Of a stretch of 64,000 nucleotides of DNA, positions 33,347 through 46,300 are shown piece by piece (the first letter of the stretch is position 1; every line of letters starts with the position of its first letter). Source of the DNA: Henckelia pumila. Its lineage: Eukaryota > Streptophyta > Magnoliopsida > Lamiales > Gesneriaceae. A program made the position numbers and the translations under genes. The DNA is taken from NCBI RefSeq assembly GCF_033568475.1, contig NW_027331831.1:12028001-12092000 (forward strand), given 5' to 3'. The notes below the pieces were generated by a model, which was given only the letters and a program-made list of their open reading frames with translations, ran no database searches and was not told where the DNA came from.

Positions 33347-33502
33347 GGTTCACCTAAGGTACCACTCTCACTGTCAAAATCTCAATATTTCATAACTTTT
33401 ATTGATGATTATTCAATAAAGGTATGGATTTATTTTCTACAAACAAAGGATGAAGCTTTTAACAAATTTGTTGAATGGAAAACCTTGATAGAGAATCAAA
33501 CA
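33347..33502 (+). mobile_element. Copia integrase fragment, duplicate (fossil)
   Basis: Near-identical to 23728-23883, the start of a Copia integrase region. Only this small piece is present. Confidence 0.85.
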
Positions 33503-33629
33503 GGATGGCGTGATCCTGGATTCATTCATACCAGTTTTTTGAAGGATTTATGGCCCAATTCTTTGTGCGTTCTATTTATAAATTTGATTCATGTCATGCT
33601 TTTAGTTTTCGCCATGTTCGTAAGTACAC
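33503..33629 (+). pseudogene. PAP exon 7 fragment, copy 2
   Basis: Near-identical to 23884-24010: most of PAP exon 7 plus the start of intron 7, joined to Copia at the same GGA point. The same join in both copies shows it formed before the block was duplicated. Confidence 0.88.
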
Positions 33630-33859
33630 TAAAATAAAAGAACCTAGCATGGAACACACAAATCAACATCAAAATGGACTATAATTGATCTTGACGACAA
33701 TGAAAATTTTTGTTTGTGATTGCACCAGTAGCATGAAACACAAATCAACATCAAAATGGACTAGACAAAAGCACTAGTTGGATGGAACACAAAACAAAAG
33801 CACCAGTAGCATGGAACACAAATCAACATCAAAATGGACTAGACAAAAGTAAGCACCGA

Positions 33860-34306
33860 CTAGAGAAGGAGGAGGGGATCCAGTTTCAGTGACCAAGCCG
33901 TCACAGCCTTCGAAAGCTTCCACCCTCCTTTGATATTGTTGAGGAACAATACCGATTGACGCATCTTCTCACGGAAGGATGTTTTGGATTGGAAAAAAGG
34001 TCTCCTCTCCTCCTCATACTTTCTCCATTGAGCATTCAGCTTAAGCTTCTTTTCTTTCAAGGTTTTGGCCTCCTCCAGAAGTTCTGTCCACCATAACTGT
34101 TTTTCCGCCTCCTCAACTCCCATAAGTATAGTAGTCTTTTCCACCAGATGTAAAGCTACTAAAGCACTGCAATAGGTCCTAAAAATACCTACAATTTCAG
34201 AAAGTAACGGATCTTTTACCCCAAGAATCCAAGGTTGTTCTTCACGGTCTCCCATGGCCGTGGCCTTCCTCACCGGTTGGAGAGAGAATGTCGCATGTTT
34301 TCCCAT
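33860..34306 (-). CDS. Unrecognised 148 aa protein, copy 2
   Basis: Paralogue of the frame at 24238-24693, same MGKHATFSLQ start and same helical charged middle, with only scattered substitutions (for example MVGLF to IVGIF). It ends three residues earlier because of a shorter CTC repeat at the C-terminus. Upstream similarity continues to about 34560 but the reading frame is not shared there. Function unknown. Confidence 0.4.
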   Translation of the reverse strand: MGKHATFSLQPVRKATAMGDREEQPWILGVKDPLLSEIVGIFRTYCSALVALHLVEKTTILMGVEEAEKQLWWTELLEEAKTLKEKKLKLNAQWRKYEEERRPFFQSKTSFREKMRQSVLFLNNIKGGWKLSKAVTAWSLKLDPLLLL

Positions 34307-35027
34307 AAGCAGGGGAGGGATATCAGAGAATTGTCTGGGAAATGCGATAATGGGTGGTGGTTTGGGGTGGTGGTGGAGGCCATGGAAGAAAATTCAGAAG
34401 TTTGAAAAGAAATCGAACACCCCAAAAAACATTTCTTCGCCCTCTTCACTCCTCTTCGCTTTGTTGTGATCTCAAGAAACAAACACTAATATATGTTTGA
34501 ACTTTCATCGATGGGTGTGCTGTGACGCCGAGAAAAAAAAAGTTTCAGAGTTCGTCGATGGCGTGCTCATTCTCTGAAATTTGTGAAAATAGGAATGAAA
34601 CAAAATCTGAAGAGAAAAAGGAGATGATTATATTTGGCAATTTTTTATTGGTAATTTAAGTTTAATTTGGTACTGAAATATTTAATTGTTTGTGATAATT
34701 GCAAATCCCATTTTTTTAAATGGCCCAAAATCAAAATCCTAATTTAGCTTGTAAATTTTTTTTATTTTCTTTAAAAGGCTCTTTATTATTCTTCTTTTTT
34801 TAAAAAAAAAAACTATATATTTTTTTATTAAATTGTTCCACTCAGAAGAATCATGTTTTTCAAATTGAGTCAACTACCTGTTTTTTTTGTTTATTGAATA
34901 TAATTTTCATGTCTAACTATGTATGCTGTTGATGTTTTATTTTTAATAATTGATTATGATTTTGGTCTATGGAAGTTTAAAATTTTGTGATTTGTTTATT
35001 TACATTTGATTATAATTTTTCATTGCT

Positions 35028-35337
35028 CAGTGTGTTTTGTGGACAGGATTTGGAAGAGATTTGGTGGGATTTGGATTTGTAAATACTGTTTTGGTGTTTG
35101 ACAAAATAGAATTTTAAAATGGGATTGATATTTGATGGGATTTCATTTAACTAACTGAAATCCTAGGGATGACAATTTTCCCCGCGGGTTTGGGTACCCG
35201 CGGGGAAAACCCAAAACGGGGCGGGTTTGGGGGAGTATTTTCGGGTATGGGTTCGGGTTCAGGGATTTTTAAAAATATCCGAAATATATTGGGGCGGCGG
35301 GTATAGGGATGTTATCCCCATCCCCGAACCCGCCCCG

Positions 35338-35396
<59 letters not shown>

Positions 35397-35841
35397 TTAA
35401 TTATCAAATTTTATTAAATCTAAAATATTATTAAAAAATTAAAATTAAAAGTATTATTATTATTTCGTTTATATATGTATTTGTATACATTATATATAAT
35501 ACATCCGTTTATGATAGTGCAGTTTTTTTATAACATAAAAATATTATTTGAATCTCATTCATGTTACGTACACATATAAAGTATTTATATTAGTCTATAT
35601 ATATATATATTATTTATTTTGATAAATTTAGAAACAATATATAATCTTAATAAATTTTTGATACATAGTATTTTATTTAAAATAATAATTTTGACTTATA
35701 GAAATATTTTGTATTTAAAATATTTTTATTAATTTTAAAATTTAATATTATAATAAAAAATTTGACCCAAAATATTTTAGATATTTTATTATAAAATTGA
35801 ATAATAATTTTTATATTCTTATATAATAAAATTTACTAATT

Positions 35842-35901
<60 letters not shown>

Positions 35902-36393
35902 TTCATTTATATATATATATTTTGGGGATGGGTATGGGGATGGGGACTTGGTCCCCGCGGGGATGGGTATGGGAAATCCTCGATAAGAATTAATGGGGAT
36001 CAGGGCGGGTATGGGGATCGGTTTTGAATTCGGGGACGGGGATGAGGGAGGCATCCCCGTCCCCGACCCGCCCCATTGCCATCCCTATTCAGAAATCCTT
36101 ACATAATTGGTCGGATTTCATGGGATTTCATGGGATTTGAGTTTATAAAAATAATAAAATTATTTCTAATAATAAATTTATAAATTTTATTTATAAATTT
36201 AAGTTTTTCAAACATTTTTTTTTTTAAAAATATCACTTTCCTAAAATTTCTGCTAGCAAATTTCAATATGCATTTTAATTTTTTTCCAAACACCAAAATG
36301 GAATTTGAATTTCCTGAATTCCAATTTCAATTCCAAATCCAATTCAAAATCCAATTCCAAATTCTATTTTTTAGGCATCCAAATACACTATAG
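35028..36393. mobile_element. Non-autonomous DNA element with AGTGT-type ends, host of copy c
   Basis: Left end CAGTGTGTTTTGTGGACAGG and, inverted, right end CTATAGTGTATTTGGATGCC. Inner inverted phrases also pair, such as GTTTTGGTGTTTGACAAAAT with CCAAACACCAAAATGGAA. D1 has no such insert between CATTGC and TATTTAAATT. No coding capacity. Superfamily not certain (PIF/Harbinger or hAT type). Confidence 0.6.
35164..36087. mobile_element. GC-rich-ended element, copy c
   Basis: Starts TAGGGATGACAATTTTCCCC, then GGGTACCCGCGGGG, and ends CCATTGCCATCCCTA. AAT microsatellites at about 35336-35394 and 35859-35899. Both flanks belong to the surrounding DNA element, so this is an original insertion. 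Confidence 0.85.
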
Positions 36394-37059
36394 TATTTAA
36401 ATTATTAAGTTGACTTTTTTTTTTTAGATTTGTTGTGACAAAAAAATTTATTTATGATTTGTTAGTTTGATTATTCTTATACTATTTGAAATATGCACTA
36501 ATTCGTCTATGACTTAGACTTAGGAGTTCGTTGAGTTATTTTTTATTTTAAGTTTTTATTTTATTGCAAAACAATCTTTAAAGTCATTATTTTCAGGAAT
36601 TTGGAATTTTGATTACTATATGAAGTAATCATATCAATATCCTATCAGTTTGGTTAGAAAACCAGAAGATCAAAAACATTTTTTTAGGAAAAAACAATTT
36701 TATAAAAAAATATCGTATTTAGATACAAATTTTTAAAAAGTATTTCTTTAGAAGCTAGAAGTTCTATATTTTTTGTTTTTTTCTTAATTATATTTAAAAA
36801 TAATAAAAATAAAATCACTTATCAACATTTAATCAAACACCAAAATCGTTTATGTTTTTTTTTAATAAAAACACTTGAAAATGATGAACTTATTTAAACA
36901 TTTTTTCAAAGTTACAGCTTTCTGTATACATATTAATAGAGACGTATCTGTGTTTGATGAGTGCTGAGAAGAAATTTTAAAAATTGGGTCTTCTTATTGC
37001 GTTCAATAATTGTAAAGTTCAATTTGCAATATACTAAACAATATAAAGATATACCAGAG

Positions 37060-37096
<37 letters not shown>

Positions 37097-37440
37097 CATT
37101 TAAATCAATAAAAAGTCCATAAACACTTGAAATAATTAAATAAATACTACTAATCTAACTGTTTTTATTGACAAGTATTTATCAAATCTGTAAGTTGTCG
37201 GACCATTTATCTCTAAAAAATATAATTTTTTTTTTGCTGTTACAACTATCGTTGACGGTATAGTTAACAAAATCTTACATATAGCAATATAAGTATTTAA
37301 CAATAAGCCATCCAGTTTTGTCGAAAACGATACTATATCAATTGCCTTGTTTTTTTTTTTTTTCCATTGGTTAAATAACATCTCATGACTAAATCAATCC
37401 TCAAAAAAAAAAAGAAGACAAAATCAACGAGAGCATGAAC

Positions 37441-40127
37441 TGAAACGACCCTAACTCTATAATTAATAAATAAATATGCGGAATTTTTTTTTTTCTAAGT
37501 AAAAATATGTACATACATGTCCATACATATATGCACAGAATAAATAGATTTAAAAATAAATAACTTGAATAAAAATAATGCAACAAATCGAAAACTTAAC
37601 ATTTCATAATTTAAATATATGAGTCATGCGTTAAATAAAATACTGACCAAAAGTGAAATAAATTAAAGTTTTGCATGCACTGAAAATTACTTAAATAAAA
37701 TATCCCGAATCACAACCACTGAAAATAATTAAAATGTAACATGCTAAAAATTCGAGACATGCATAAAGACTCAGAAAACGGTCACGGGGGATCACTGCCA
37801 GTCTGCTCATACGTCCTCGCCGCCGGTAGGAGCTACATCCTCCTCCACGTACTCACCTGCACCATACCAGTGTAGTGAGCCTAGAGGCCCAACATGCTAA
37901 CATAACAAGGGTTTAAAATAATTTAAATCACTTTAATACTAATACATAACATATACATGAATGAGCATGCTTAAAAATATCATTGACATCACATAACTTA
38001 AATTAACTTAAATATCATAACATAAATAATACATACATTGTTGAGCAAAGTATTTTCTAACATCGCATGGTTGTATCCATAGTGTAACCTTAAATCATAC
38101 ATTAAATACTGATCAGTGTGGAAACCAACGTACGTGGCGGTGACGAATCACCACTTAAATTGGCAGTAAACTGCCCTTCAATAGTTCACATATGGGGACG
38201 AATTCCCCTCAAATTGTCACACTACTTCAACTTCCAACATAAAATATTTTCCTTTGCTCAACCTTAAACATTAAATCATGCATAAAAATTATTTCATGAA
38301 TGCATGCACTTAAATAAAATGTGTGTCCTTCATGTATATTTAATTTAATTTCATACTAACATATAAATATAAAAAAATAACTTCAATGCATAAAAATAAT
38401 TAAATATACATTCAGGACACATGCAAATTTATCCTGGATTGTACTGACTGCTGGCCCTAACACTCAAGCCCATTTACTTAAATCTGGCCCATTAACACTG
38501 AGACTGGCCCATTTAACATACTTAAGCCCAACATTACATTTCTAAGCCCAATTAATTAATTAAAGCCCATCAAAACATTCCTGGCCCAATAACAACCTAT
38601 TCTGGCCCAATGGGCCCAAAAACCCAAAGACTGGCCCAATAACTTTCATGGGCCCCCAAGGCCCATAAAATTTAGAGGACTCACTTGATTAATTTAATTA
38701 AGCCCAATAATAATTAAATTTAACCCAAATAATTAAATGGAACCCAAATCATTTTATTTCTAATTAATTGGCCCCAAAAACCAATTAAATCCTAAAATAC
38801 TTTAAAATTAAAAAGACTCAAGCCCGGCCCACCAACCCGGACCCGAACCAACTTAACCCGACCCACTACCCTATTGACCCGACCCGGACCACTCAGACCC
38901 GGCCCAGACCCCGAATCCAGCCCCAACCCGTGACCCCCTCCCTTGCTTCCTCTCGGCCGAGAGCAGCAGGCCTTCTCGGCCTGCTGCCGGCCAGCTCCGG
39001 CCGCCCCTGGCCGGAGCCCCGCCGCCCAGACGTAGCCCACGTCTGGGCGGTCCCGACCTGGCCCTAGCCCTGACCCCATGCACCCCCTAAACCGAGCCCG
39101 AACCCCACTTCCCTCGAACCCTAGCTGCGCATCCGTGGAGGCCGATCTGCACTTGGTGGTTTCCTGGGCTCGTTTGGCTCGAACCACTCGAGCCACTCGA
39201 GTCCAGGCCACACACACACACCCTCTGAACACCTACCAGCAGTCGTACAAGGCATGGAGGAAGAAAAACGTGAGTATGATTGAAGGAATACATGAACAAA
39301 GTGCATATCAACCAAAAGCAAACGTTTTTCTGAAAATTCCTTGGAACAATCTGATGTCTACACATTCACACATATAATTCCTGATATGGCATGAAAATAA
39401 AGAGAAAAAATCATGCCTTGCACCGTAGATTGAAGAGAAGTAGGCGCGTGGGACGATTCCAAGACGACGGGACGACGATTTAACTTGAAAACCTCAAGAA
39501 CCGGGGCTATGGAGTCTTCTTGGAGGCTGCTGATCGGTCGAAGAAGAAATGAAGGAGAGGGGATGGCGGCTGTGTGAGAGTGATCGGGTGAGAGGGTTGG
39601 GTAGAATAGGTTTAGGTTTTTAATTTAATTAAAAGTAGGTTTTAGGATAATTAAAATATTAAGAAGGGTTTTTAATTATAAAATATATAACTTAAAAACT
39701 CTAATTAAGAAATAAAAATCTGATAACTAAAATTAAAATCCCGAAATATATAATTAAGGGAATTTTAAAAATAATTAAAAGTCACTATTTTGGCTAAATT
39801 TGAATAAAAACGGACTCCTAAAATTATATAAAATTAAATACTAAAATTTTTGAGGTAATAAAATTCAAAATAGTATTTTTTGGGCTCTTGAAAGGCTCAT
39901 GAAATAAATTGGATAGAAAGTTGTCATCTCGTCCATGCACGGTCCCGTCTACGCGATAAAATAACTCAAATACCAATAGTTCATAAAAATCACTAATTAT
40001 GGGTTAAATAATTTAAATCATGCACAAATAATTCACATAATAATTTAATCCATAATCTAAAATTTTAAATAAATAAATTTCCTAATTATGCATGCGAATT
40101 CACGTATTTAAAATACCGGTTGTTACA
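37441..40127 (-). repeat. 3' LTR of the chromovirus
   Basis: About 2.7 kb, reading TGTAACAACCGG at its start and GGGTCGTTTCA at its end on the minus strand. Long LTRs suit the Tekay/Del group. Open frames within 38792-39365 are GC-rich LTR sequence without domains. Confidence 0.75.
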
Positions 40128-41894
40128 ATTCTCCCCCCCTTAAATTGGATTTCGTCCTCGAAATTAAAGTACTTACCCGAACAACTCCGGGTAGCGAGTC
40201 CTCATATCTGCCTCGGTTTCCCAAGTAGCTTCCTCCTCCGATTGATTCAGCCACTGGACTCTGATCATCGGTATGACACGCGTCCTAAGCCTCCGCTCCT
40301 CCCTAGCCAAGATCCGTATAGGCCTCTCCTCAAATGCTAACTCCGGTGTCAACTGAAGAGGCTCAAAATCCAACACATGCGACGGGTTGGAGACATATCT
40401 CCGAAGCATGGATACATGGAAAACGTTGTGCACTGCCGCTAGCCCTGGTGGTAGAGCTAAACGGTAGACCAACGTGCCAACTCTCTCCAAGATCTCGAAT
40501 GACCCTATATACCTCGGATTAAGCTTGTCTCTCCGGCCAAATCGCACTACTCCCTTCATAGGTGACACCTTCAGGAATACGTGATCACCTACAGCGAACT
40601 CCAAATCTCGTCGTCGAGTATCTGCATAACTCTTCTGACGACTCTGAGCAGTCCTCATGCGATCCCGAATCTGAGTCACCATGTCAGCTGTCTGCTGCAC
40701 AATCTCAGGACCAAGTAAAATCCTCTCACCAACCTCATCCCAATTCACAGGATACCTGCATCTCCTCCCATACAATGCTGCATAAGGAGCCATACCTATA
40801 GACGACTGAAAACTGTTGTTATAGGTAAACTCCACTAATGGCAGTCTAGTCTCCCACGAGCCCTGAAAATCGATGACACAAGCTCTCAGAAGATCCTCGA
40901 GAACCTGGATCACTCTCTCAGACTGACCATCTGTCTGGGGATGGAATGCTGTGCTGAACAAAAGTCTAGTCCCCAAAGCTGTGTGCAGACTCTTCCAAAA
41001 CGCGGATGTGAAACTCGGATCTCTGTCTGACACAATCGACACTGGTATGCCATGCAACCTAACAATCTCCTTGATGTAAAGCTCTGCATACTGTGTCAAT
41101 GAGTAAGTAGTCCTCACCGGCAAGAAATGAGCTGACTTGGTGAGTCTATCCACAATCACCCAAATCGCTGTGCAACCTCTGGCACTCCTCGGTAAGCCAA
41201 CCACAAAGTCCATCGTAATATTCTCCCATTTCCATTCCGAAATAGGAAGAGGTCTAAGAAGTCCTGCTGGACGCTGATGCTCTGCCTCGACTTGCTGACA
41301 AGTCAAGCACTCTGACACCACTCTCCCGATGTCTCTCTTCATCCCGGGCCACCAATACAATAGCTGCAAATCTCTGTACATCTTCGTACTTCTGGGGTGA
41401 ATGGAGTACGGAGATGTGTGAGCCTCTGCTAAAATCTCAGCTCTCAACTGATCGACGTTCGGTACCCACATCCTACCACGGTACTGAACAATGCCATCCA
41501 CAACTGTATAAAGACGGCCACCCTTGGCCTCATCTCTCTGCCTCCAACGCTGTAACTCCTCATCAGTAGTCTGTCCAACTCTGATCCGATCTCGCAGAAT
41601 CGGCTGCACCGTCAACACTGACAAGCTCGGTGCATGACCACTCGAGTAAAACTCCAAATCAAACCTCTAAATCTCGCTCTGCAGTGGTAACTGCACTGAC
41701 AAACACGATACCACTGACGACTTCCGACTCAAAGCATCGGCCACTACATTAGCTTTACCTGGATGGTAGCTAATGTCACAATCATAATCCTTCACTAACT
41801 CCAACCATCTCCGTTGCCTCATGTTCAACTCCTTCTGAGTGAAAAAATACTTGAGGCTCTTGTGATCCGTGAAAATCTTGCACTTCTCACCATA
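37441..41894 (-). mobile_element. Partial Ty3/Gypsy chromovirus, Tekay/Del-like (fossil)
   Basis: Minus strand. From right to left: end of RNase H ([11 protein letters not shown]), integrase with zinc-binding region and the core residues in MDFVVGL, SDRDPSF and FHPQTDGQSERV, and a C-terminal chromodomain-like region (VQWLNQSEEEATWE). Then a polypurine tract (about 40128-40142) and the 3' LTR. The gag, protease, most reverse transcriptase and the 5' LTR are absent, and the right edge joins host sequence of the PAP upstream region. Partial, with about one break in the remaining coding part. Confidence 0.88.
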
Positions 41895-43328
41895 CAGATT
41901 GTGGGCCTGCGAAATTGTGACCACTGCTCTGGTGGGTTTGGCTTCGCTTGCTCATCACGCATTTTGGCACACCTTTAAAAATATTATCTTGAAGATACAA
42001 AAAATAGATTCCATGTATTTTTTGAAAGATGTCTTTAATTTGGGCTTCATTTTAATGTATTTTCTTTACAACTGTATCTTGTCCTGTAAAGCCCAAAGAC
42101 ATCTTGCAAGAAATATTGTACAAACAGTACAGTTTAAAATTTGGAATATTCTAATATTCTGAAGTTAGAGCGAGTCTTCATCCCCATTTTTATTCTTTCT
42201 ATTGTATCTTTCTTACATAATTCCTCAACATTAATTTAAAATTTTCCCTTTTTAACTCAATTATTTGATTTTTTTTATTATTGATTTTATTGAATTTAAT
42301 AAAAAGAAAAAAGAACAATTTGGATACTTCCCATGCCACTATACTTCCTATGCGGGTTACTTTTCTAATTTATTTAGGTTGATTTGATTAGTTTTTTTGC
42401 TCGTGATAAGCACGTCTCAAGTCTATATTTAAGTCCGTCGGTTGTGTGCGGATAATTTCGTTCTTTAATGTTACAATTGAGACGTAATTTGATACATGAT
42501 GTATAAAAAAAAAAAAATGTTACAATTGAGACGTAATTTGATACATGATGTAAAAAAAAAAAAAAAAAAAAAAGTTGGCCTGACAAATCCAGTGCGCCTA
42601 AATTCAGTCTTTTCTGCAAAAGGTTCCCACATTTCTGCTCAATCTATATTATTTCCTATTTTTGGCTATGTTTTGATTCGTTTTTCTTGATTCTCGATTG
42701 GTACAATCGGCGTTTGCACTTCGGAAGCTCCAAGAAATTTTGTGGGCTTCTGAAATTGTGACCAAGAAATTTTGTTGAATTGAGGTCCAAATTTTATGCT
42801 CTTTTCTTTTCTTTTCTTTTTTTTTTTAAAAAAATCTGCATTTAGCAGTTGTCCCGCATTTGTAATGGCAGTGTAATGATTAGCTTGGAAGTTCCATTTT
42901 TTTGGAATGATTATGTGTGAACTTTGAAGATTGCCACTGCTCTGGTGGGCTTCGCTTGCGCATCCCGCATTTTGGCACACCTTTAAAAATATTATCGGTT
43001 GTTAATTCTTTAAGATATGGCAAGTTTATCAGATTCAAGATCAGTGGTATTGATTCCTAGTTTCATTTAGGGCGCTTATTAAATTTTTAAGCCTTTGGCT
43101 TCTGCCGTTATTTGCCAATGCTCATTTGATCGGTTGGATAAAAAACTCATAGTGCTTACTTAGATCATGCAAATCAAGATTTCTATTGATCCCTTTTTGT
43201 TTGTGATGATATGTTTATTTATTGTTGAGGTGCCATTTCGGTGTGTTCAGATTCGGGGATGACTTTTTTGCAAACTTATTGTGGATTTTTCCTTTGCTGC
43301 ATTATTTTCAGACTGGAGGTCCCGTGCA
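41895..43328. other. Upstream region of the PAP gene
   Basis: Host-like. It contains two similar stretches, 41902-41990 and 42742-42995, both with GGGCTTCGCTTGC-like and GCATTTTGGCACACCTTTAAAAATATTATC phrases, so the promoter area is internally duplicated. A 40 bp direct repeat (TGTTACAATTGAGACGTAAT-type) at 42470-42510 and 42518-42552 is separated by A-runs. The transcription start cannot be placed. Confidence 0.5.
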
Positions 43329-46300
43329 ATGCCACTTTTCAGGAATTTCGTGGTGGTTTTGTGGGTTTTGTCGAGTTTTAAAGGGGCTATATCACACGGG
43401 GTTCAGCCTCTTTCACGAATTTCTATCGAAAATGCTGTTATTGCTTTAGAAGATTCGGCTTATATTACATGCTCTCCCTCAGTTCTTGGAGCCAACGTAA
43501 GTCTTGACTCTTGGCTACATAATACATTCTTTTAACAATGTGTGTGCTTTATGCGATTTGATCCTTCCTGCCATAAGTTGTGTATTGTTAAACTGACTTG
43601 AAAATCTGTAACACTATAAACTCCTCTTCGAGTTTAATCATTTCCTCTCTGTTTTAGGGACAAAACGGTGAATTGGTCACTTTAAAATATAGCAGCCCAA
43701 ACCCATCGATAGATGATTGGATCGGAGTGTTTTCTCCTGCCAATTTCAGGTACAATAAATGTATCTATGTTCAAGGATCCACCTTTTTCAATTTTCTTAA
43801 GCTCAATTCCCAGTAGACTGAGAAATACCACACTTGTTGGAGATTTTTTCTGATCTCAAGAATCCAAGGATCAAACTTTGTCGTGCAAGAATTTTGTCCA
43901 TCATGAGCATTTAACATAACATGATACAGAGTGATCATTATTTACAGAATTTTTATGTGTTTTTTTCAGCTCGTCCACTTGCATTGCAGAAAATCCCAGA
44001 GTTGGCCCTCCATTTTTATGTACAGCACCCATAAAGGTTTGTCCAAATACCTGATGCTTTGAATTTGTCAATCAACTATCATGCATATGTATAGGTCGTG
44101 TGCCTAATGATGCAATCTTATTCAATTTCTATGCAGTATCAGTATGCAAATTTCAGCAGTCCCAAGTACAAGGATACGGGCAAAGGATCTCTGAAGCTCC
44201 AGCTGATAAATCAGAGATCAGACTACTCGTTTGCTTTATTTTCTGGTGGCTTATCAAAAGTAGGTCTTCCAGAATCTATTAAGTTCTTTTGGTTTAGTCT
44301 TTGTATTTCAATAATGTAAGAAAAGCTTTAGCAGTATAGGTTGAATCAGTTAAATTAGTGAGTTATTCGTAGATGGCTTCGCTAAATTTGCATCCATCCA
44401 TTTACAGCTAAGACCACTGACTCGAAACCATTCACTAAAGTTGAAATAACAATGACTTTATATATCTATTCTTGGTAATATATTCGTAGATGGCTTCGCT
44501 AAATTTGCATAACATTGTGGATATGAAGGAGAAAATGAATTTAGAATTAAGTTAATTAGTTTGTTTTCCTCTAATTTTCAATGCCCTTGAAACTGCTAGA
44601 TGTAATTTTCATGTGCACCGTTGGTGCAAATGACAAGATATTGATTATTTCCGAGTCTTTGTTGAAATGACTAGCCATATTTAATCTTGTTTGCTGCAAA
44701 TGATATGATATTGATTATTTCCAAGTCTTTGTTGAAATGACTAGCCATATTTAATCTTGTTATTATGCTCTGTTTTAACTTGATTAACAGCCAAAGCTGG
44801 TGGCAGTATCAAATATAGTAGCTTTCACTAATCCAAATGCACCTCTTTATCCACGATTAGCCCAAGGAAAAACATGGAATGAAGTAAGTTTGTATTTTTG
44901 TCAATTGACCTTCATATGTAGTTTGTCATATTCTAGTAATATGAAGCATTTTAAATTGGTATTTAGATGACTGTAACCTGGACTAGTGGGTATGGTATTG
45001 ATGAAGCAGAGCCACTTGTTGAATGGGGTAAAAAAGGAGGAGAACAGATGCGTTCTTTAGCAGCTACACTGACTTTTGATCGCAACAGCATGTGTGGTGC
45101 GTTAACTCTAACGAAGTTAAATTTTGGAGAAATAGTCTATAATCAATATAATTTTTTTATTCTAGTAGTTTGCTGCTACAAACAACAAGTGTTTGTCTTG
45201 TAATATTAAGTATGATGATAAATATTCATCACTCGTGTACAAATTTGTAGGTGCACCAGCAAGAACGGTTGGATGGCGTGATCCTGGATTCATTCATACC
45301 AGTTTTCTAAAGGATTTATGGCCCAATTCTTTGTGCGTTCTATTTATAAATTTGATTCACGTCATGCTTTTAGTTTTCACCATGTGCATAAGTACACAGT
45401 GTTGCTGAATCTTTATACCCAGTTTTTCCAAATTTTTTCTTTGACTTTGCTTAAACAAAATTAGTTAAGTCATTGGGCTTATGAATGATTAACTCTGGTG
45501 TACTATTAACATGCATATCTATATTCTGCAAAACTTCATTAAAACCCTAACTTTACTTTTAAAAAAATTAATACCCCCTGTTCAATGGGGTTTGGCGAAT
45601 ATCCCTAGCAGTGGAACAGAAAAAGCTCATACATTACCTACGTATCTTTGTAGGACTAAGCCAAAATGCTTATTCGAATACTGACAAGTTTCAGATGCAT
45701 AACAACTCCAAACAAAAAAAGTGTCCAATCCTATCTTATTTAATGCAGGCCTGGATATTAGTGTGAGGAACTGTCCCTACTATTGTCCGATCCAGGAGCA
45801 GAATATGCCTCCTTATTTTCCAATTGGTTTTCTCAGAAGACGGACTTGTACTTTAATATTTTGCATTGCAATTTACAACCATAACATTGATGATGCAGGT
45901 ACACTTACAAATTGGGGCATAAATTGTTAAATGGTACTTATGTGTGGAGTGATATGCGTCAATTCAAAGCATCTCCATATCCTGGTCAAAACTCTTTACA
46001 ACGTGTTATCATTTTCGGTGATATGGGCAAGGTGCAACACCTTCCTAGAGTTTTCTTTAACTGGACGCCTCTATTTTTTAGTTGATTGTATTATTTGTAC
46101 TAACAATATGGCTGCTGTTCTTTTCGTTTCTTTATTTCTCTACAGGATGAGGCTGACGGTTCCAATGAGTATAATAATTTTCAACGTGGCTCCCTCAACA
46201 CCACCAAGCAACTGATTGATGACTTGAAAAATTTTGACATTGTGTTTCATATTGGAGATATCTGTTATGCCAATGGGTATCTTTCGCAGTGGGATCAGTT

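Larger units (their letters stand above)
34740..37440. repeat. Segmental duplicate D3, next to the PAP locus
   Basis: Host-like spacer matching D1 and D2. It holds a DNA element with nested GC-rich element copy c (35028-36393) that D1 lacks. It keeps the uninterrupted version of the site where D1 has the Gypsy element (GAGTT at 36524-36528). The right edge is cut by the LTR of the chromovirus at 37441. Confidence 0.8.

Noticed and set aside
38792-39365. GC-rich overlapping frames up to 146 aa
   Set aside because: They lie inside the chromovirus LTR, overlap on several frames and show no domain.
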